46,047 nt of DNA, taken from NCBI GenBank assembly GCA_030653985.1, contig JAURYJ010000022.1:1-46047 (forward strand), written 5' to 3'. Position 1 is the stretch's first letter, and every line of letters begins with the position of its first letter. This stretch comes from Methylobacter sp. Lineage in GTDB: Bacteria; Pseudomonadota; Gammaproteobacteria; Methylococcales; Methylomonadaceae. The notes below the pieces were generated by a model that saw only the letters and a list, made by a program, of their open reading frames with translations, did no database searches and had not been told where the DNA came from. Both the position numbers and the translations under genes were made by a program. Shown here piece after piece: positions 7,678 through 16,459 of the stretch.

Positions 7678-8900
7678 ATGTGCCACAGTTGCGGTTTAAG
7701 GAGTTTAATGGGGAGTGGAAATCCCTGCACTTGGGACAAATTACCGAAACGATTACAAGTGGCTCTCGTAATTGGGCGCAGTATTATTCTAAAAATGGCA
7801 GTAAATTTATAAGAATGACAAATCTCAGTAGAGATGGCATTCAACTAAAACTTGATGATTTAAAATTTGTAAATATCAAATCTAACTCTATCGATGGCAA
7901 CCGTACAAGTCTAGCTCATGGCGATATACTTATTTCAATAACTGCGGAACTTGGAAAAATTGGTTGGATTCCTCCAAGCTTCGGTGAGGCATTCATAAAT
8001 CAACATACCGCATTAGTTCGTATAAAAAAAGCAACGACAGAATCGAAATTCATAGCTTATTTACTTTCAACAACTAAGTTGAATATACAAATAAACAGAA
8101 TGAATGATGCTGGCGCAAAAGCGGGCTTAAATCTTCCAACTATCAAATCCATAAAAATCCAATTACCTGGACTGGAAGAACAAACCAAAATCGCCAACTT
8201 CCTCACGGCGGTGGATGAAAAAATAGCCCAGCTCACGCAAAAAGGTGAGTTGTTAGCGCGTTACAAAAAAGGCATGATGCAGCAGATTTTTAGCCAACAA
8301 CTGCGTTTTAAAGACGATGACGGGCGAGAGTTTCCTGATTGGAAGCATAAGACTTTAGGCGAAATATGCTCAATAAAACGTGGGGCATCGCCTCGTCCTA
8401 TTGCGGATAAAAAATGGTTTAGTGAAGATTCAAAAATTGGATGGGTTCGTATATCAGATGTTTCTCGTTCTGATAAGTATCTGAATCGCACTCAACAATA
8501 TTTATCGGATGAAGGGATAGAAAAAAGTCGCCTTGTAAAAAAAGGCAATATCATCATGAGTATTTGTGCAACTATAGGCAAGCCAATTTATACAAATTTT
8601 GATGTATGTATTCACGATGGGTTTGTTGTTTTTGACAGTCTGCAAATAAAGCATGAGTTTTTATATTATTACTTAATGCTTATCGAAAAGAATTGGTATC
8701 AATATGGGCAACCGGGTTCACAAGTTAATTTGAACTCTGATATTGTTTCCAATGAATCAATAAATATTCCCGATGAAAAAGAACAAACCAAAATCGCCAA
8801 CTTCCTCACCGCATTAGACGACAAAATCAGCCATAATCAAATCCAACTTAAAACCATGAAGCAGTACAAACAAGGCTTGTTACAGCAACTATTTGTTTGA
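7674..8900 (+). CDS. hsdS: Type I restriction-modification specificity subunit HsdS
   Basis: This 408-residue protein has two target-recognition domains, about 15-160 and 220-360. Each is followed by a conserved helical spacer beginning EQTKIANFLTA and running through a coiled-coil segment (MMQQIFSQQLRF in the middle, LLQQLFV at the C-terminus). HsdS picks the bipartite DNA target and holds HsdM and HsdR. The two spacer starts are encoded by an identical 31-bp direct repeat (8176-8206 and 8779-8809), exactly 201 codons apart. The recognition domains are clearly AT-richer than the spacers, as expected for exchanged parts. The start overlaps the vapC stop by 4 bases. Confidence 0.95.
   Translation: MNVPQLRFKEFNGEWKSLHLGQITETITSGSRNWAQYYSKNGSKFIRMTNLSRDGIQLKLDDLKFVNIKSNSIDGNRTSLAHGDILISITAELGKIGWIPPSFGEAFINQHTALVRIKKATTESKFIAYLLSTTKLNIQINRMNDAGAKAGLNLPTIKSIKIQLPGLEEQTKIANFLTAVDEKIAQLTQKGELLARYKKGMMQQIFSQQLRFKDDDGREFPDWKHKTLGEICSIKRGASPRPIADKKWFSEDSKIGWVRISDVSRSDKYLNRTQQYLSDEGIEKSRLVKKGNIIMSICATIGKPIYTNFDVCIHDGFVVFDSLQIKHEFLYYYLMLIEKNWYQYGQPGSQVNLNSDIVSNESINIPDEKEQTKIANFLTALDDKISHNQIQLKTMKQYKQGLLQQLFV
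8176..8206 (+). repeat. 31-bp direct repeat in hsdS, copy 1
   Basis: It is identical base for base to 8779-8809 and encodes the start of the central conserved helix (EEQTKIANFLT). The distance between copies is 603 bp, in frame. Recombination between them would delete the second recognition domain cleanly, or exchange domains with another hsdS. Confidence 0.9.
8779..8809 (+). repeat. 31-bp direct repeat in hsdS, copy 2
   Basis: It is the second identical copy, encoding the start of the C-terminal conserved helix (KEQTKIANFLT). Identity at synonymous positions, in a gene whose surrounding sequence has diverged, suggests recent conversion or recombination. Confidence 0.9.
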
Positions 8901-8904
8901 TAGG

Positions 8905-8933
8905 TTGATCGTAACCGCTCTGATGTTTATACT
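8905..8933 (+). promoter_or_regulatory. Candidate promoter for mazEF (and hsdR)
   Basis: TTGATC (8905-8910) and TATACT (8928-8933) are 17 bases apart, five bases after the hsdS stop codon. The predicted start of transcription falls near 8940, within the palindrome at 8934-8947, and about 27 bases before the mazE start. Confidence 0.6.
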
Positions 8934-8947
8934 TATGTTTAAACATA
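8934..8947. promoter_or_regulatory. Candidate operator palindrome upstream of mazE
   Basis: TATGTTTAAACATA is a perfect 14-bp palindrome over the predicted transcription start, and a further half-site-like ATGTTTAT lies at 8923-8930. AbrB-type antitoxins commonly bind palindromes in their own promoter, so autoregulation by the downstream antitoxin is likely. Confidence 0.6.
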
Positions 8948-8966
8948 TAGCTTTTGGAGTTTTGTT

Positions 8967-9221
8967 ATGACTGAAGTGGTGCTGGATATAAAACAATGGG
9001 GCAATAACTTGGGGGTTCGCCTGCCTGCGGCGATTGCGCGTGAAGCGCATTTACACGCCCATCAGCGGGTGCGGCTTTCGGTCGTCGAAGGCCACATTAT
9101 TATTACGCCTGTGCTGGATGAACCGTTAACTCTGGAACAACGCTTAGCTAATTTTGACCCTGCCCGACACGGCGGCGAAGTCATGGCCACCGCGCAAACA
9201 CTGGGCGCAGAACAGTGGTAA
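8967..9221 (+). CDS. MazE-like AbrB-family antitoxin
   Basis: This 84-residue protein begins with a swapped-hairpin AbrB/MazE DNA-binding domain (DIKQWGNNLGVRLPAAIAREAHLH, with the conserved W-G-N-S/N-L-G-V-R-I/L-P core), then a beta strand (GHIIITPV). An acidic tail (LDEPLTLEQRLANFDPARHGGE) would thread into the toxin. The start has TTTTGGAG 8-9 nt upstream. It overlaps mazF by 7 bases. It probably represses its own promoter through the palindrome at 8934-8947. Confidence 0.92.
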   Translation: MTEVVLDIKQWGNNLGVRLPAAIAREAHLHAHQRVRLSVVEGHIIITPVLDEPLTLEQRLANFDPARHGGEVMATAQTLGAEQW

Positions 9222-9613
9222 AAGGTGCAACGGTAAAAACAGTCAGTCCGTGGCTGCCTGATCGCCAAGATATCATCTGGATTGATTGCAATCCCCAAGT
9301 CGGGCAGGAAATGCGCGACATTCATCCTTTCCTGGTGCTGTCACCGCGCATTTTTAACGATAAAACCTCGCTGGTCATTGGTTTACCGATGACGACGGCA
9401 GCCTACAATGCCGACAATCCTTTTGCGGTTGCAGTGGGCAAGGCCGCAGGACATAAGGCTAAGGTCGATAAAACCAGTTATGTGCTTTGTCATCAACCCA
9501 AGTCGTTTGACTGGCGATTGCGCGGCGCTAAACCTCATCCGTTAGGCTCATTGAACGATGCTTTGTTTGTTCAAGTGTGTGAACGGCTTAATCAAATTAT
9601 CCAGTTGGTTTAA
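9215..9613 (+). CDS. MazF/PemK-family endoribonuclease toxin
   Basis: This 132-residue protein starts at GTG 9215, inside the last codons of the antitoxin. It has the MazF/PemK fold markers: DIIWIDCNPQVGQEMRDIHPFLVLSP (conserved D-x-G/N-P-x-x-G-x-E-x-x-x-x-R/H-P), the GLPMTT strand and a Lys/Ser-rich loop (KVDKTSYVLCHQPKSFDWRLR). Members cut mRNA or tRNA at short sequences when not bound by MazE. The stop codon TAA directly abuts the hsdR ATG, so it is transcribed with the restriction subunit. No inactivating change is visible. Confidence 0.92.
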   Translation: MVKGATVKTVSPWLPDRQDIIWIDCNPQVGQEMRDIHPFLVLSPRIFNDKTSLVIGLPMTTAAYNADNPFAVAVGKAAGHKAKVDKTSYVLCHQPKSFDWRLRGAKPHPLGSLNDALFVQVCERLNQIIQLV

Positions 9614-12475
9614 ATGTCACCTCAATCCGAATACGCCTTGGAAGAAGCCCTTATCGCCCAGCTTACCGGCATGGAATACAGCCCTGTGCGCATTGAGGGT
9701 GAAGCCGAGATGCTGGCTAATTTAAAGCGGCAGCTGGAAATTCATAACCAAGATATTACCCTCACCCCAGCTGAATTTGAGCGCATTCTTAATCATCTCA
9801 ATACCGGTACAGTATTTGACCGGGCGAAAATACTGCGCGATAGATTCCCATTAAAACGCGATAACAACGAAACCGTTTGGCTGACCTTTTTAAATTGCGA
9901 TGACTGGTGCATGAATGAGTTTCAGGTCACCCATCAAGTCACCATGGAGGGCAACCGCAAGAATCGCTATGACGTGACGCTGTTAATCAACGGCTTGCCG
10001 CTGGTGCAGGTTGAGCTTAAGCGGCGCGGTGCCGAGCTTAAGGTGGCGTTTAATCAGGTGAATCGTTACCACCGTGATTCTTATGACGCGGGGGCAGGCT
10101 TATTTCAGTATGTGCAGTTGTTTATTATCAGCAACGGGGTGAATACTAAGTATTTCTCCAATAACCTCAGGCAATCCTACAAGCAGACTTTTTTCTGGAC
10201 GGATAAGGAAAATAACCGCTTATCGGACTTGCATGAGTTTACGGCGGAATTCTTAAAGCCTTGCCATATTGCCAAGATGGTGACTCATTACACCGTCATT
10301 AACGAAACCAGCAAGTGTTTGATGATACTGCGACCTTATCAGTTTTATGCGACTGAGGCGTTAGTGGACCGGGTTAAAAACAGCCTGGATAACGCGTATA
10401 TCTGGCACACCACCGGTTCCGGTAAAACGCTGACTTCATTTAAAGCCAGCCAGATTATTATGAACATGCCCAAGGTGCATAAGGTGCTGTTTGTGGTTGA
10501 CCGTAAAGACCTGGATTTTCAGACCGCCAATGAATTTAATGCCTTCTCTAAAGGCAGTGTGGACAGCACCACCAATACACACAAGCTGGTGGCGCAATTA
10601 ACGGAGGACAGCACCAAGCTGATTGTAACGACTATCCAGAAACTCAATAATGCGATTATAAAGCCCCATTATTTGGATAAGATTGCGCACCTGCAAGATA
10701 AGAAGTTTGTGTTTATTTTTGATGAATGCCACCGCAGCCAGTTTGGTGAGACTCACCAGAACATTAAGAAATTCTTTAGCAACGCGCAGCTATTCGGCTT
10801 TACCGGCACCCCTATTTTTGCCGATAACGCCGCAGGTTCAGTGGGTAATCAACAAACCACTAAATCACTATTTAATGAGTGCTTGCATAAATATGTGATT
10901 GTCGATGCCATTCGGGATGAAAACGTCCTGCGCTTTGCGGTGGAGTATGTCGGCAAATATAAACGTAAAGACAGCGCCAATGAATTGGATATTAGCGTGG
11001 AAGCGATTGATACCAAAGCGCTGTTAGAAAGCCCGCAACGCCTGGAAAAGATTACTGACTACATTCTTACCCACCACCGGCAAAAAACCAAAGCACCGGA
11101 TTTTACTGCAATGTTTTGTGTGAGCAGTGTCGCCACGCTGATTCAGTATTATGAGCAGTTTAAGCTAAAGCAGGCAGACGTCATCCGTCCGTTAAAGATT
11201 GCCACTATTTTTAGTTATGCCGCCAATGAAGAAGACCCGGAGGCGAACGGGTTAATCAGTGGCTTAATACCCGAAGAATCGCCAGACTTGCCAACCGGTG
11301 CGCGTACCAATCAATCCAGCCGCGACAAACTGGATGAATTCATTGCCGACTATAACGCGTTGTTTGGCACTAAATACAGCACCAACGATAGTCAGTCGTT
11401 TTATAACTATTACCAGGATATTGCCAAGCGAGTACGTGCGGGGGAGATTGATATTTTGCTGGTGGTGAATATGTTTTTAACGGGCTTTGACAGTCCGCGC
11501 CTTAATACCATGTATGTGGATAAGAATTTGAAGTTTCACGGCTTGATACAGGCGTTTTCACGTACTAACCGAAATTTGGGTGAAAAAAAATCGCAAGGAA
11601 ATATTGTCTGCTTTCGTAACCTGAAAGCCGCCACCGATGAAGCGATTGCGTTGTTTTCCAACAAAAATGCCAAAGAAACGGTGTTAGTGGAACCCTATGA
11701 AGACTACGTAAAAGCGTTTAACAAAGCTACCGAGGAGTTATTAGCGATTGCCCCAACGGTGCAAAGTGTCGATGACTTGCTCAGCGAAAAAGAACAACTG
11801 CTATTCGTCACCCGATTTAGGGAGTTATTGCGCGTTAAAAATATTTTGACGACGTTTGCTGATTTTGATGAGGCTGATTTAAGCCTGCCCGCGCAAACCT
11901 TTGAAGATTACAAATCCAAGTATCTGGATGTGCATGACAACGTTAAAAACGATCAGGGCAAAGAGAAAACCTCGATATTGTATGATGTGGATTTTGAGTT
12001 AAGCCTGATCCACCGTGATGAGATTAATGTGGCTTATATCCTCAATCTATTAATGACCTTGGGTAAACTGCCACCCGAAGAACGGGCGAAACGTCAAAAA
12101 GAAATTGTTGATATGATGGCGGGCGATGTGCAATTACGCAGCAAGAAATTACTCATTCAAACCTTTATCGATGAGAACCTACCCAACATTAAACCCACTG
12201 ATAACGTCATTGCAGAGTTTGAATCCTTCTGGGCAGAAAACAGACAAAAAGCCTTTAATGCCTTATGCGAGGAAGAGCAGATTGTGCCCGAACAGCTCGA
12301 CAAGTTGTTAAACGACTATACTTTTGCCAACCGCTTACCCCGCGAGCAAGAAATTGTCAGCGCACTCAGCTTTAAACCGAAGATACTGCAACGTAAATCT
12401 ATTGTTGAACGTGTGGCCGATAAAATTCAGGTGTTTATTAATACCTTTATTGAGGGCATGGGTGGGAGTGTTTGA
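9614..12475 (+). CDS. hsdR: Type I restriction endonuclease/translocase subunit HsdR
   Basis: This 953-residue protein has a PD-(D/E)xK nuclease near the N-terminus (Asp120 in RYDVTLL, then ELK at 134-136), followed by a superfamily 2 helicase motor with Walker A TGSGKT (267-272), the DECH box (370-373) and FTGTP. Further motifs include TGFDSP and a QAFSRTNR arginine-finger motif VI. It translocates DNA and cuts far from the recognition site when the target is unmethylated. The ATG follows the mazF stop with no gap. The gene is intact. It ends the RM/TA block; a hairpin repeat follows at 12531. Confidence 0.96.
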   Translation: MSPQSEYALEEALIAQLTGMEYSPVRIEGEAEMLANLKRQLEIHNQDITLTPAEFERILNHLNTGTVFDRAKILRDRFPLKRDNNETVWLTFLNCDDWCMNEFQVTHQVTMEGNRKNRYDVTLLINGLPLVQVELKRRGAELKVAFNQVNRYHRDSYDAGAGLFQYVQLFIISNGVNTKYFSNNLRQSYKQTFFWTDKENNRLSDLHEFTAEFLKPCHIAKMVTHYTVINETSKCLMILRPYQFYATEALVDRVKNSLDNAYIWHTTGSGKTLTSFKASQIIMNMPKVHKVLFVVDRKDLDFQTANEFNAFSKGSVDSTTNTHKLVAQLTEDSTKLIVTTIQKLNNAIIKPHYLDKIAHLQDKKFVFIFDECHRSQFGETHQNIKKFFSNAQLFGFTGTPIFADNAAGSVGNQQTTKSLFNECLHKYVIVDAIRDENVLRFAVEYVGKYKRKDSANELDISVEAIDTKALLESPQRLEKITDYILTHHRQKTKAPDFTAMFCVSSVATLIQYYEQFKLKQADVIRPLKIATIFSYAANEEDPEANGLISGLIPEESPDLPTGARTNQSSRDKLDEFIADYNALFGTKYSTNDSQSFYNYYQDIAKRVRAGEIDILLVVNMFLTGFDSPRLNTMYVDKNLKFHGLIQAFSRTNRNLGEKKSQGNIVCFRNLKAATDEAIALFSNKNAKETVLVEPYEDYVKAFNKATEELLAIAPTVQSVDDLLSEKEQLLFVTRFRELLRVKNILTTFADFDEADLSLPAQTFEDYKSKYLDVHDNVKNDQGKEKTSILYDVDFELSLIHRDEINVAYILNLLMTLGKLPPEERAKRQKEIVDMMAGDVQLRSKKLLIQTFIDENLPNIKPTDNVIAEFESFWAENRQKAFNALCEEEQIVPEQLDKLLNDYTFANRLPREQEIVSALSFKPKILQRKSIVERVADKIQVFINTFIEGMGGSV

Positions 12476-12530
12476 TAGGTATACTTCGCGCGGCCATAAG
12501 TTGAGTTTTTTGCCAAACTGAACTTGAGAT

Positions 12531-12613
12531 TGTCCTCGTTCCCACCGCTCCTGCGTGGGAATGCATACGGAAGCATAAGTCAGTATGGGTTCCCACGCAG
12601 GAGCGTGGGAACC
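12531..12613. repeat. Intergenic hairpin repeat, CCTCGTTCCCACGC family
   Basis: The left arm at 12538-12561 and right arm at 12590-12612 are reverse complements apart from one extra C. Each arm also contains GTTCCCACG/CGTGGGAAC-type symmetry. It lies between the convergent hsdR and chemoreceptor genes and could act as a bidirectional barrier to transcription, although no T-run follows. A decayed relative begins at 1451. Confidence 0.75.
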
Positions 12614-12671
12614 AGAAAAAATGTTAAGGCAATGTCTTTGGGTGTATTTCATGCCAAGTCGCTCAACCTTG

Positions 12672-15521
12672 TTAAAATTCCTCCCACTCATCATTATAAG
12701 ATAGCGCCTGCGGCTTAGGCTTGGCTACCGGGGCCTGACGCTTAATATTATTTTCTGCATTCCTGACAACCTGCTGAGGTCGTTGCTGCATTTTGGGTGC
12801 AGCGTCCACGAAGGAACCCGAAGTACTGCGCGAGTTACCGTCCACTTTAAAACCGCTCACGGTAACCGACAGATTTTGTGCCTGTTCTTCAAGTGATTCT
12901 GCGGCGGCCGCGGCCTGCTCTACCAAGGCTGCATTCTGTTGAGTGACGTCATCCATTTGAGCGATCGCCTGATTGACCTGTTCGATACCGGCGGTTTGTT
13001 CCATTGAGGCCGCACTGATCTCTGACATCATCGCGGTCACGCCACGAACGGAACTTACGATGTCTTCCATGGTTTTCCCCGCTTGAGCGACCAGTTTAGT
13101 GCCGCCTTCAACCTGCTCTACCGAATCCGCAATCAGCTTTTTAATTTCTCCGGCTGCCGTGGCCGCACGTTGCGCAAGATTACGAACTTCCACGGCCACC
13201 ACGGCAAAACCACGGCCTTGATCACCGGCACGGGCCGCCTCTACGGCAGCGTTGAGAGCAAGGATGTTGGTCTGAAAAGCGATGTCGTCGATCACCGAAA
13301 TAATGGCGACAATCTTGCTTGAAGATTCATTGATACCTTCCATGGTGGTGACGACTTTACCGACGACCACGACACCTTGTTCCGCAATTTCGGAAGCACT
13401 GACAGCTAGGTGGTTAGCCTGTCTGGCGTTTTGGCTATTCTGTTGCACGGTAGACGTCAACTCTTCCATGCTGGCGGCGGTTTGCTCCAAGCTGGCGGCT
13501 TGCTCTTCGGTGCGATGCGACAAATCATTATTGCCGGAGGCGATTTCTTTAGATGCCGTGTTGATGCTGTCGGTGGCTTCCTTGATTTGAGTGATGATGT
13601 CGCTCAGTTTTTCTACTGTCGTATTGGAGTCATCCTTGAGCCTGCCAAAGGTTCCGCAATAGTCATTGCTGATGGTTTCGGTCAAGTCACATTGGGATAA
13701 AGCACCCAGTACTCGCACCACCTCATTCAGCGCGCTTTCGCTGGTTTCCAGCAACTGATTCATGCCTGAACCCAATTGCAGTATAAAGCCGTCCTTGTCT
13801 TGCAAATCCACGCGCAAACTCAAGTCCCCCATAACCGAGGCATGCACGATAGCGGCCACTTCTTTTTCCACAGCGACTTCGACGGTTCGATCCAGCCATT
13901 CAGCGACCGTGCCCAGCCGTGATCCTTGTGCGTTAACCATCGGATTGGCAGTCACCACCATAGAGTGGCTACCCAGCAACATGCTGGCTCTATAAGTACC
14001 GGTCAAGGATGACAGCAACTGAGCCTGGTGCGGTGGGCTTTTGTGGAAACCATCAATATTGGTACCCACCAATTTGGCCACAGAGAAATTCGGTAATTGC
14101 TGGCGAATCTCCGCTTCATTCTTGCCCATAATATCGACCACCGCTTTGTTGACATAGACGATGTTACGGGCATTATCGGCAATCATCACGCCGGTGCAGA
14201 TGCTGTCCAACGCAATTTTGACGCGCAAATTCTCATCAGAGATGCGGTTGATTTCGGCGATATCGAAACCGAGTTTAATCTGCATCGCTTTAAGCGAATC
14301 CATCACCTTGCCAAGTTCATCCTGCCGTTCAATCTCAATGGTGTTGCTGTAATTGCCCTGGGCGAGTTGACCGAAAGTCACAATGGCCGATTTAAGTGGC
14401 CGCACGATGGCTCGGATCAGCGTTATACCTAACCATAGGATCAGTGTCAGGCCAGCTCCGATCAAACCCATGGAAATTTTTTGAGTCTGGTCATAATGCG
14501 CTTGCGATAGTTCGTATTCCTGCCTGGCGGTATCTTGCTGCAGCTGCATCAGTTTTTGCAGGACCTCGTCCACCGACACGTACAGAGAATGAATCTTGTC
14601 GACTCCGATGCTGTTTGCCAGAACCCTATCACCGCTACGCAATGCCCCGACAGCCGGTTTCAGGCCTAGTTCGATGAAGTGACTGATTTTTTCGGCTAAG
14701 GTGTCAGCCAGCGTTATTTCTTCCGGGTTGAGCGTGGCAGCCCTATATGTATCCCAGATTCTGGTAATTTCTACGATATTCTGTTCCACTTCAGTGGTGT
14801 TTTTCTGAATGGCTTCGGCTGTTGGCGTGATTAGGCTGGCGGCAATGTGCAGCCGGTTAGTGCTCAGCAGTTTCTGAATAACGGCAAGCTGGTGTATCGG
14901 AATCGTGTGACCCTGATAAACAGTGCGCAAACCATCATGGGCTTTACCCATGCCGAATAGTCCGATACCGCCGACGACCGATAACAGCAGCGCCATGATG
15001 GCTATGACGGCTGTTAAGCGAGTTTGAATGTTCAGATTCTTCAATAGGTTAAGCTTGCTCAGTAACGTTACGTTGACGACTTTTCCATCCTGGATTTTTA
15101 GTTTGCTGGCTTTACCTTCTTGGAATAGCTTATAGGCAGCCGTTGCCGCCTCTATTTGCAAATAGCTGGGTTTGCTGCGGACAGACATAAAACCAATGTG
15201 CTGATTGTTTTCGTAAACTGGCGCCGCATTAGCCAACACCCAATAATAATCGCCATTTTTACAGCGGTTCTTGACCATCCCCGTCCAGGAGCGCCCGGCT
15301 TTTAATGATGCCCACATATCATCAAAGGCTTCAGCTGGCATGTCGGGATGGCGTACTATATTGTGCGCTGTCCCAATCAGCTCTTCTCGGGTAAATCCGC
15401 TGACTCGAAGGAAGTCGTCGTTGATATAAGTAATCATCCCTTTTAGATCGGTCTTGGAAACAATGGAATCACTGTCTTTGAGGACGTATTCCACGCGGGT
15501 TACCGGCATATTGATTCTCAT
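12672..15521 (-). CDS. Methyl-accepting chemotaxis protein with two PAS domains and a C-terminal tether pentapeptide
   Basis: This is a 949-residue receptor. An N-terminal Aer-like PAS domain (about 15-115, with [12 protein letters not shown] and GDYYWV) precedes two membrane helices (about 168-190 and 355-375) that bracket a roughly 160-residue sensory region. A HAMP domain follows, then a second PAS-like segment (about 435-570). The methyl-accepting signalling hairpin shows [19 protein letters not shown] at its tip. The protein ends in EWEEF, matching the xWxxF pentapeptide that tethers CheR/CheB in high-abundance receptors. Aer-type PAS domains usually bind FAD and sense redox or oxygen. 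No che genes are nearby. The start at 15521 (MRIN) or 15509 (MPVTR) is not decided. Confidence 0.92.
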   Translation of the reverse strand: MRINMPVTRVEYVLKDSDSIVSKTDLKGMITYINDDFLRVSGFTREELIGTAHNIVRHPDMPAEAFDDMWASLKAGRSWTGMVKNRCKNGDYYWVLANAAPVYENNQHIGFMSVRSKPSYLQIEAATAAYKLFQEGKASKLKIQDGKVVNVTLLSKLNLLKNLNIQTRLTAVIAIMALLLSVVGGIGLFGMGKAHDGLRTVYQGHTIPIHQLAVIQKLLSTNRLHIAASLITPTAEAIQKNTTEVEQNIVEITRIWDTYRAATLNPEEITLADTLAEKISHFIELGLKPAVGALRSGDRVLANSIGVDKIHSLYVSVDEVLQKLMQLQQDTARQEYELSQAHYDQTQKISMGLIGAGLTLILWLGITLIRAIVRPLKSAIVTFGQLAQGNYSNTIEIERQDELGKVMDSLKAMQIKLGFDIAEINRISDENLRVKIALDSICTGVMIADNARNIVYVNKAVVDIMGKNEAEIRQQLPNFSVAKLVGTNIDGFHKSPPHQAQLLSSLTGTYRASMLLGSHSMVVTANPMVNAQGSRLGTVAEWLDRTVEVAVEKEVAAIVHASVMGDLSLRVDLQDKDGFILQLGSGMNQLLETSESALNEVVRVLGALSQCDLTETISNDYCGTFGRLKDDSNTTVEKLSDIITQIKEATDSINTASKEIASGNNDLSHRTEEQAASLEQTAASMEELTSTVQQNSQNARQANHLAVSASEIAEQGVVVVGKVVTTMEGINESSSKIVAIISVIDDIAFQTNILALNAAVEAARAGDQGRGFAVVAVEVRNLAQRAATAAGEIKKLIADSVEQVEGGTKLVAQAGKTMEDIVSSVRGVTAMMSEISAASMEQTAGIEQVNQAIAQMDDVTQQNAALVEQAAAAAESLEEQAQNLSVTVSGFKVDGNSRSTSGSFVDAAPKMQQRPQQVVRNAENNIKRQAPVAKPKPQALSYNDEWEEF

Positions 15522-15751
15522 AACTTATATTCTGGTTTCATTAAGTGTTAATAATGGAATTATTGATAGAATGACCTCGCGCAACGTAATAGAAAATAGT
15601 GATTAAATCTCTGTGGCAGAGCGCGAAAAATGAACGACTATACCAGATATATTAGACTTATAATTTTCTCAATGATAAACCGATTCAGGCTGTCAAAACA
15701 TGGCAGGATCTTGCAGTTTATTGCATGAATATGTTTTTTTTGTACCGGGTG

Positions 15752-16459
15752 TTATTGGATTATGGCAGGGGCAGTAAAGGCATAACCGTGCATATGCGCG
15801 GTTTTGATCGGCAGAGGTTCTTTTAACGTGGCATTGGCTTTTTTGCGTAGACGGGCCAGCAACACATCCAGTCGCTCATTGCGATTAATAATGCGTCGGC
15901 CGATGATGTCGTCGGCAATGTCGAATTTGGATATCGTCTGTCCCTGGACGGCAATTAACATCTGCAACAAGCGGTATTCGCGGGCGGTCAACGGCAGTAC
16001 CGCTCCGCTGGGCGAGGTTAGCGTCCAATACTGACCGGACAGGCGCCAGCAGAGGCCAGCCGCGATAGGGAGATCAACAACCACGTCTTTGCGCCGTACC
16101 ATCGCGTTGATATTAGCAATCAACTCGTCCAGATTGACCGGCTTTACCAAATAACGGTCAGCACCGGCATTAAGGCCTGCGAGTCGATCTTCCAGAGTGT
16201 CGCGTGCACTGACAATGATAATGGCTAGATGGGGTATGCTGCGTAGATGTCTGGCGATACTGAAGCCGTCTTCGCCGGGCAGACCGATGTCGATCATAAC
16301 CACATCAACCGGATTAATCAGCAGTTGTTTATAAAAAGCGTCCCCGTTGCCGACGCCCCAAGCGATATAGCCGGCAATGTGCAGATATTCCAGCGTGCTT
16401 TGCAGCAGGTCGTAGTCGTCTTCTATAATCGCGATGCGCGGTGGTGTGTAATCCGTCAT
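15752..16459 (-). CDS. OmpR-family response regulator
   Basis: This 235-residue protein has a receiver domain with acidic pair Glu13/Asp14-Asp15, phospho-acceptor Asp57 (VVMIDIGLPG), a Ser at SARDT and Lys106 (LVKP). A winged-helix DNA-binding domain follows (about 135-232, LPLTAREYRLLQML). It overlaps the upstream histidine kinase by 4 bases (ATGA), so the pair is co-translated. The winged helix shows weaker identity to classic OmpR in the recognition helix (RRIINRNERLDVLLARLRKK). The target genes are unknown. Confidence 0.93.
   Translation of the reverse strand: MTDYTPPRIAIIEDDYDLLQSTLEYLHIAGYIAWGVGNGDAFYKQLLINPVDVVMIDIGLPGEDGFSIARHLRSIPHLAIIIVSARDTLEDRLAGLNAGADRYLVKPVNLDELIANINAMVRRKDVVVDLPIAAGLCWRLSGQYWTLTSPSGAVLPLTAREYRLLQMLIAVQGQTISKFDIADDIIGRRIINRNERLDVLLARLRKKANATLKEPLPIKTAHMHGYAFTAPAIIQ

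Noticed and set aside
8176..8809. Phase-variable hsdS shufflon
   Set aside because: No second hsdS, silent cassette or recombinase gene is present; only the repeat pair supports recombination, so I report it as potential only.
12476..12671. Possible attR (duplicate of the tRNA-Lys 3' end) after hsdR
   Set aside because: No stretch matching the tRNA 3' end was found; only the hairpin repeat is there.
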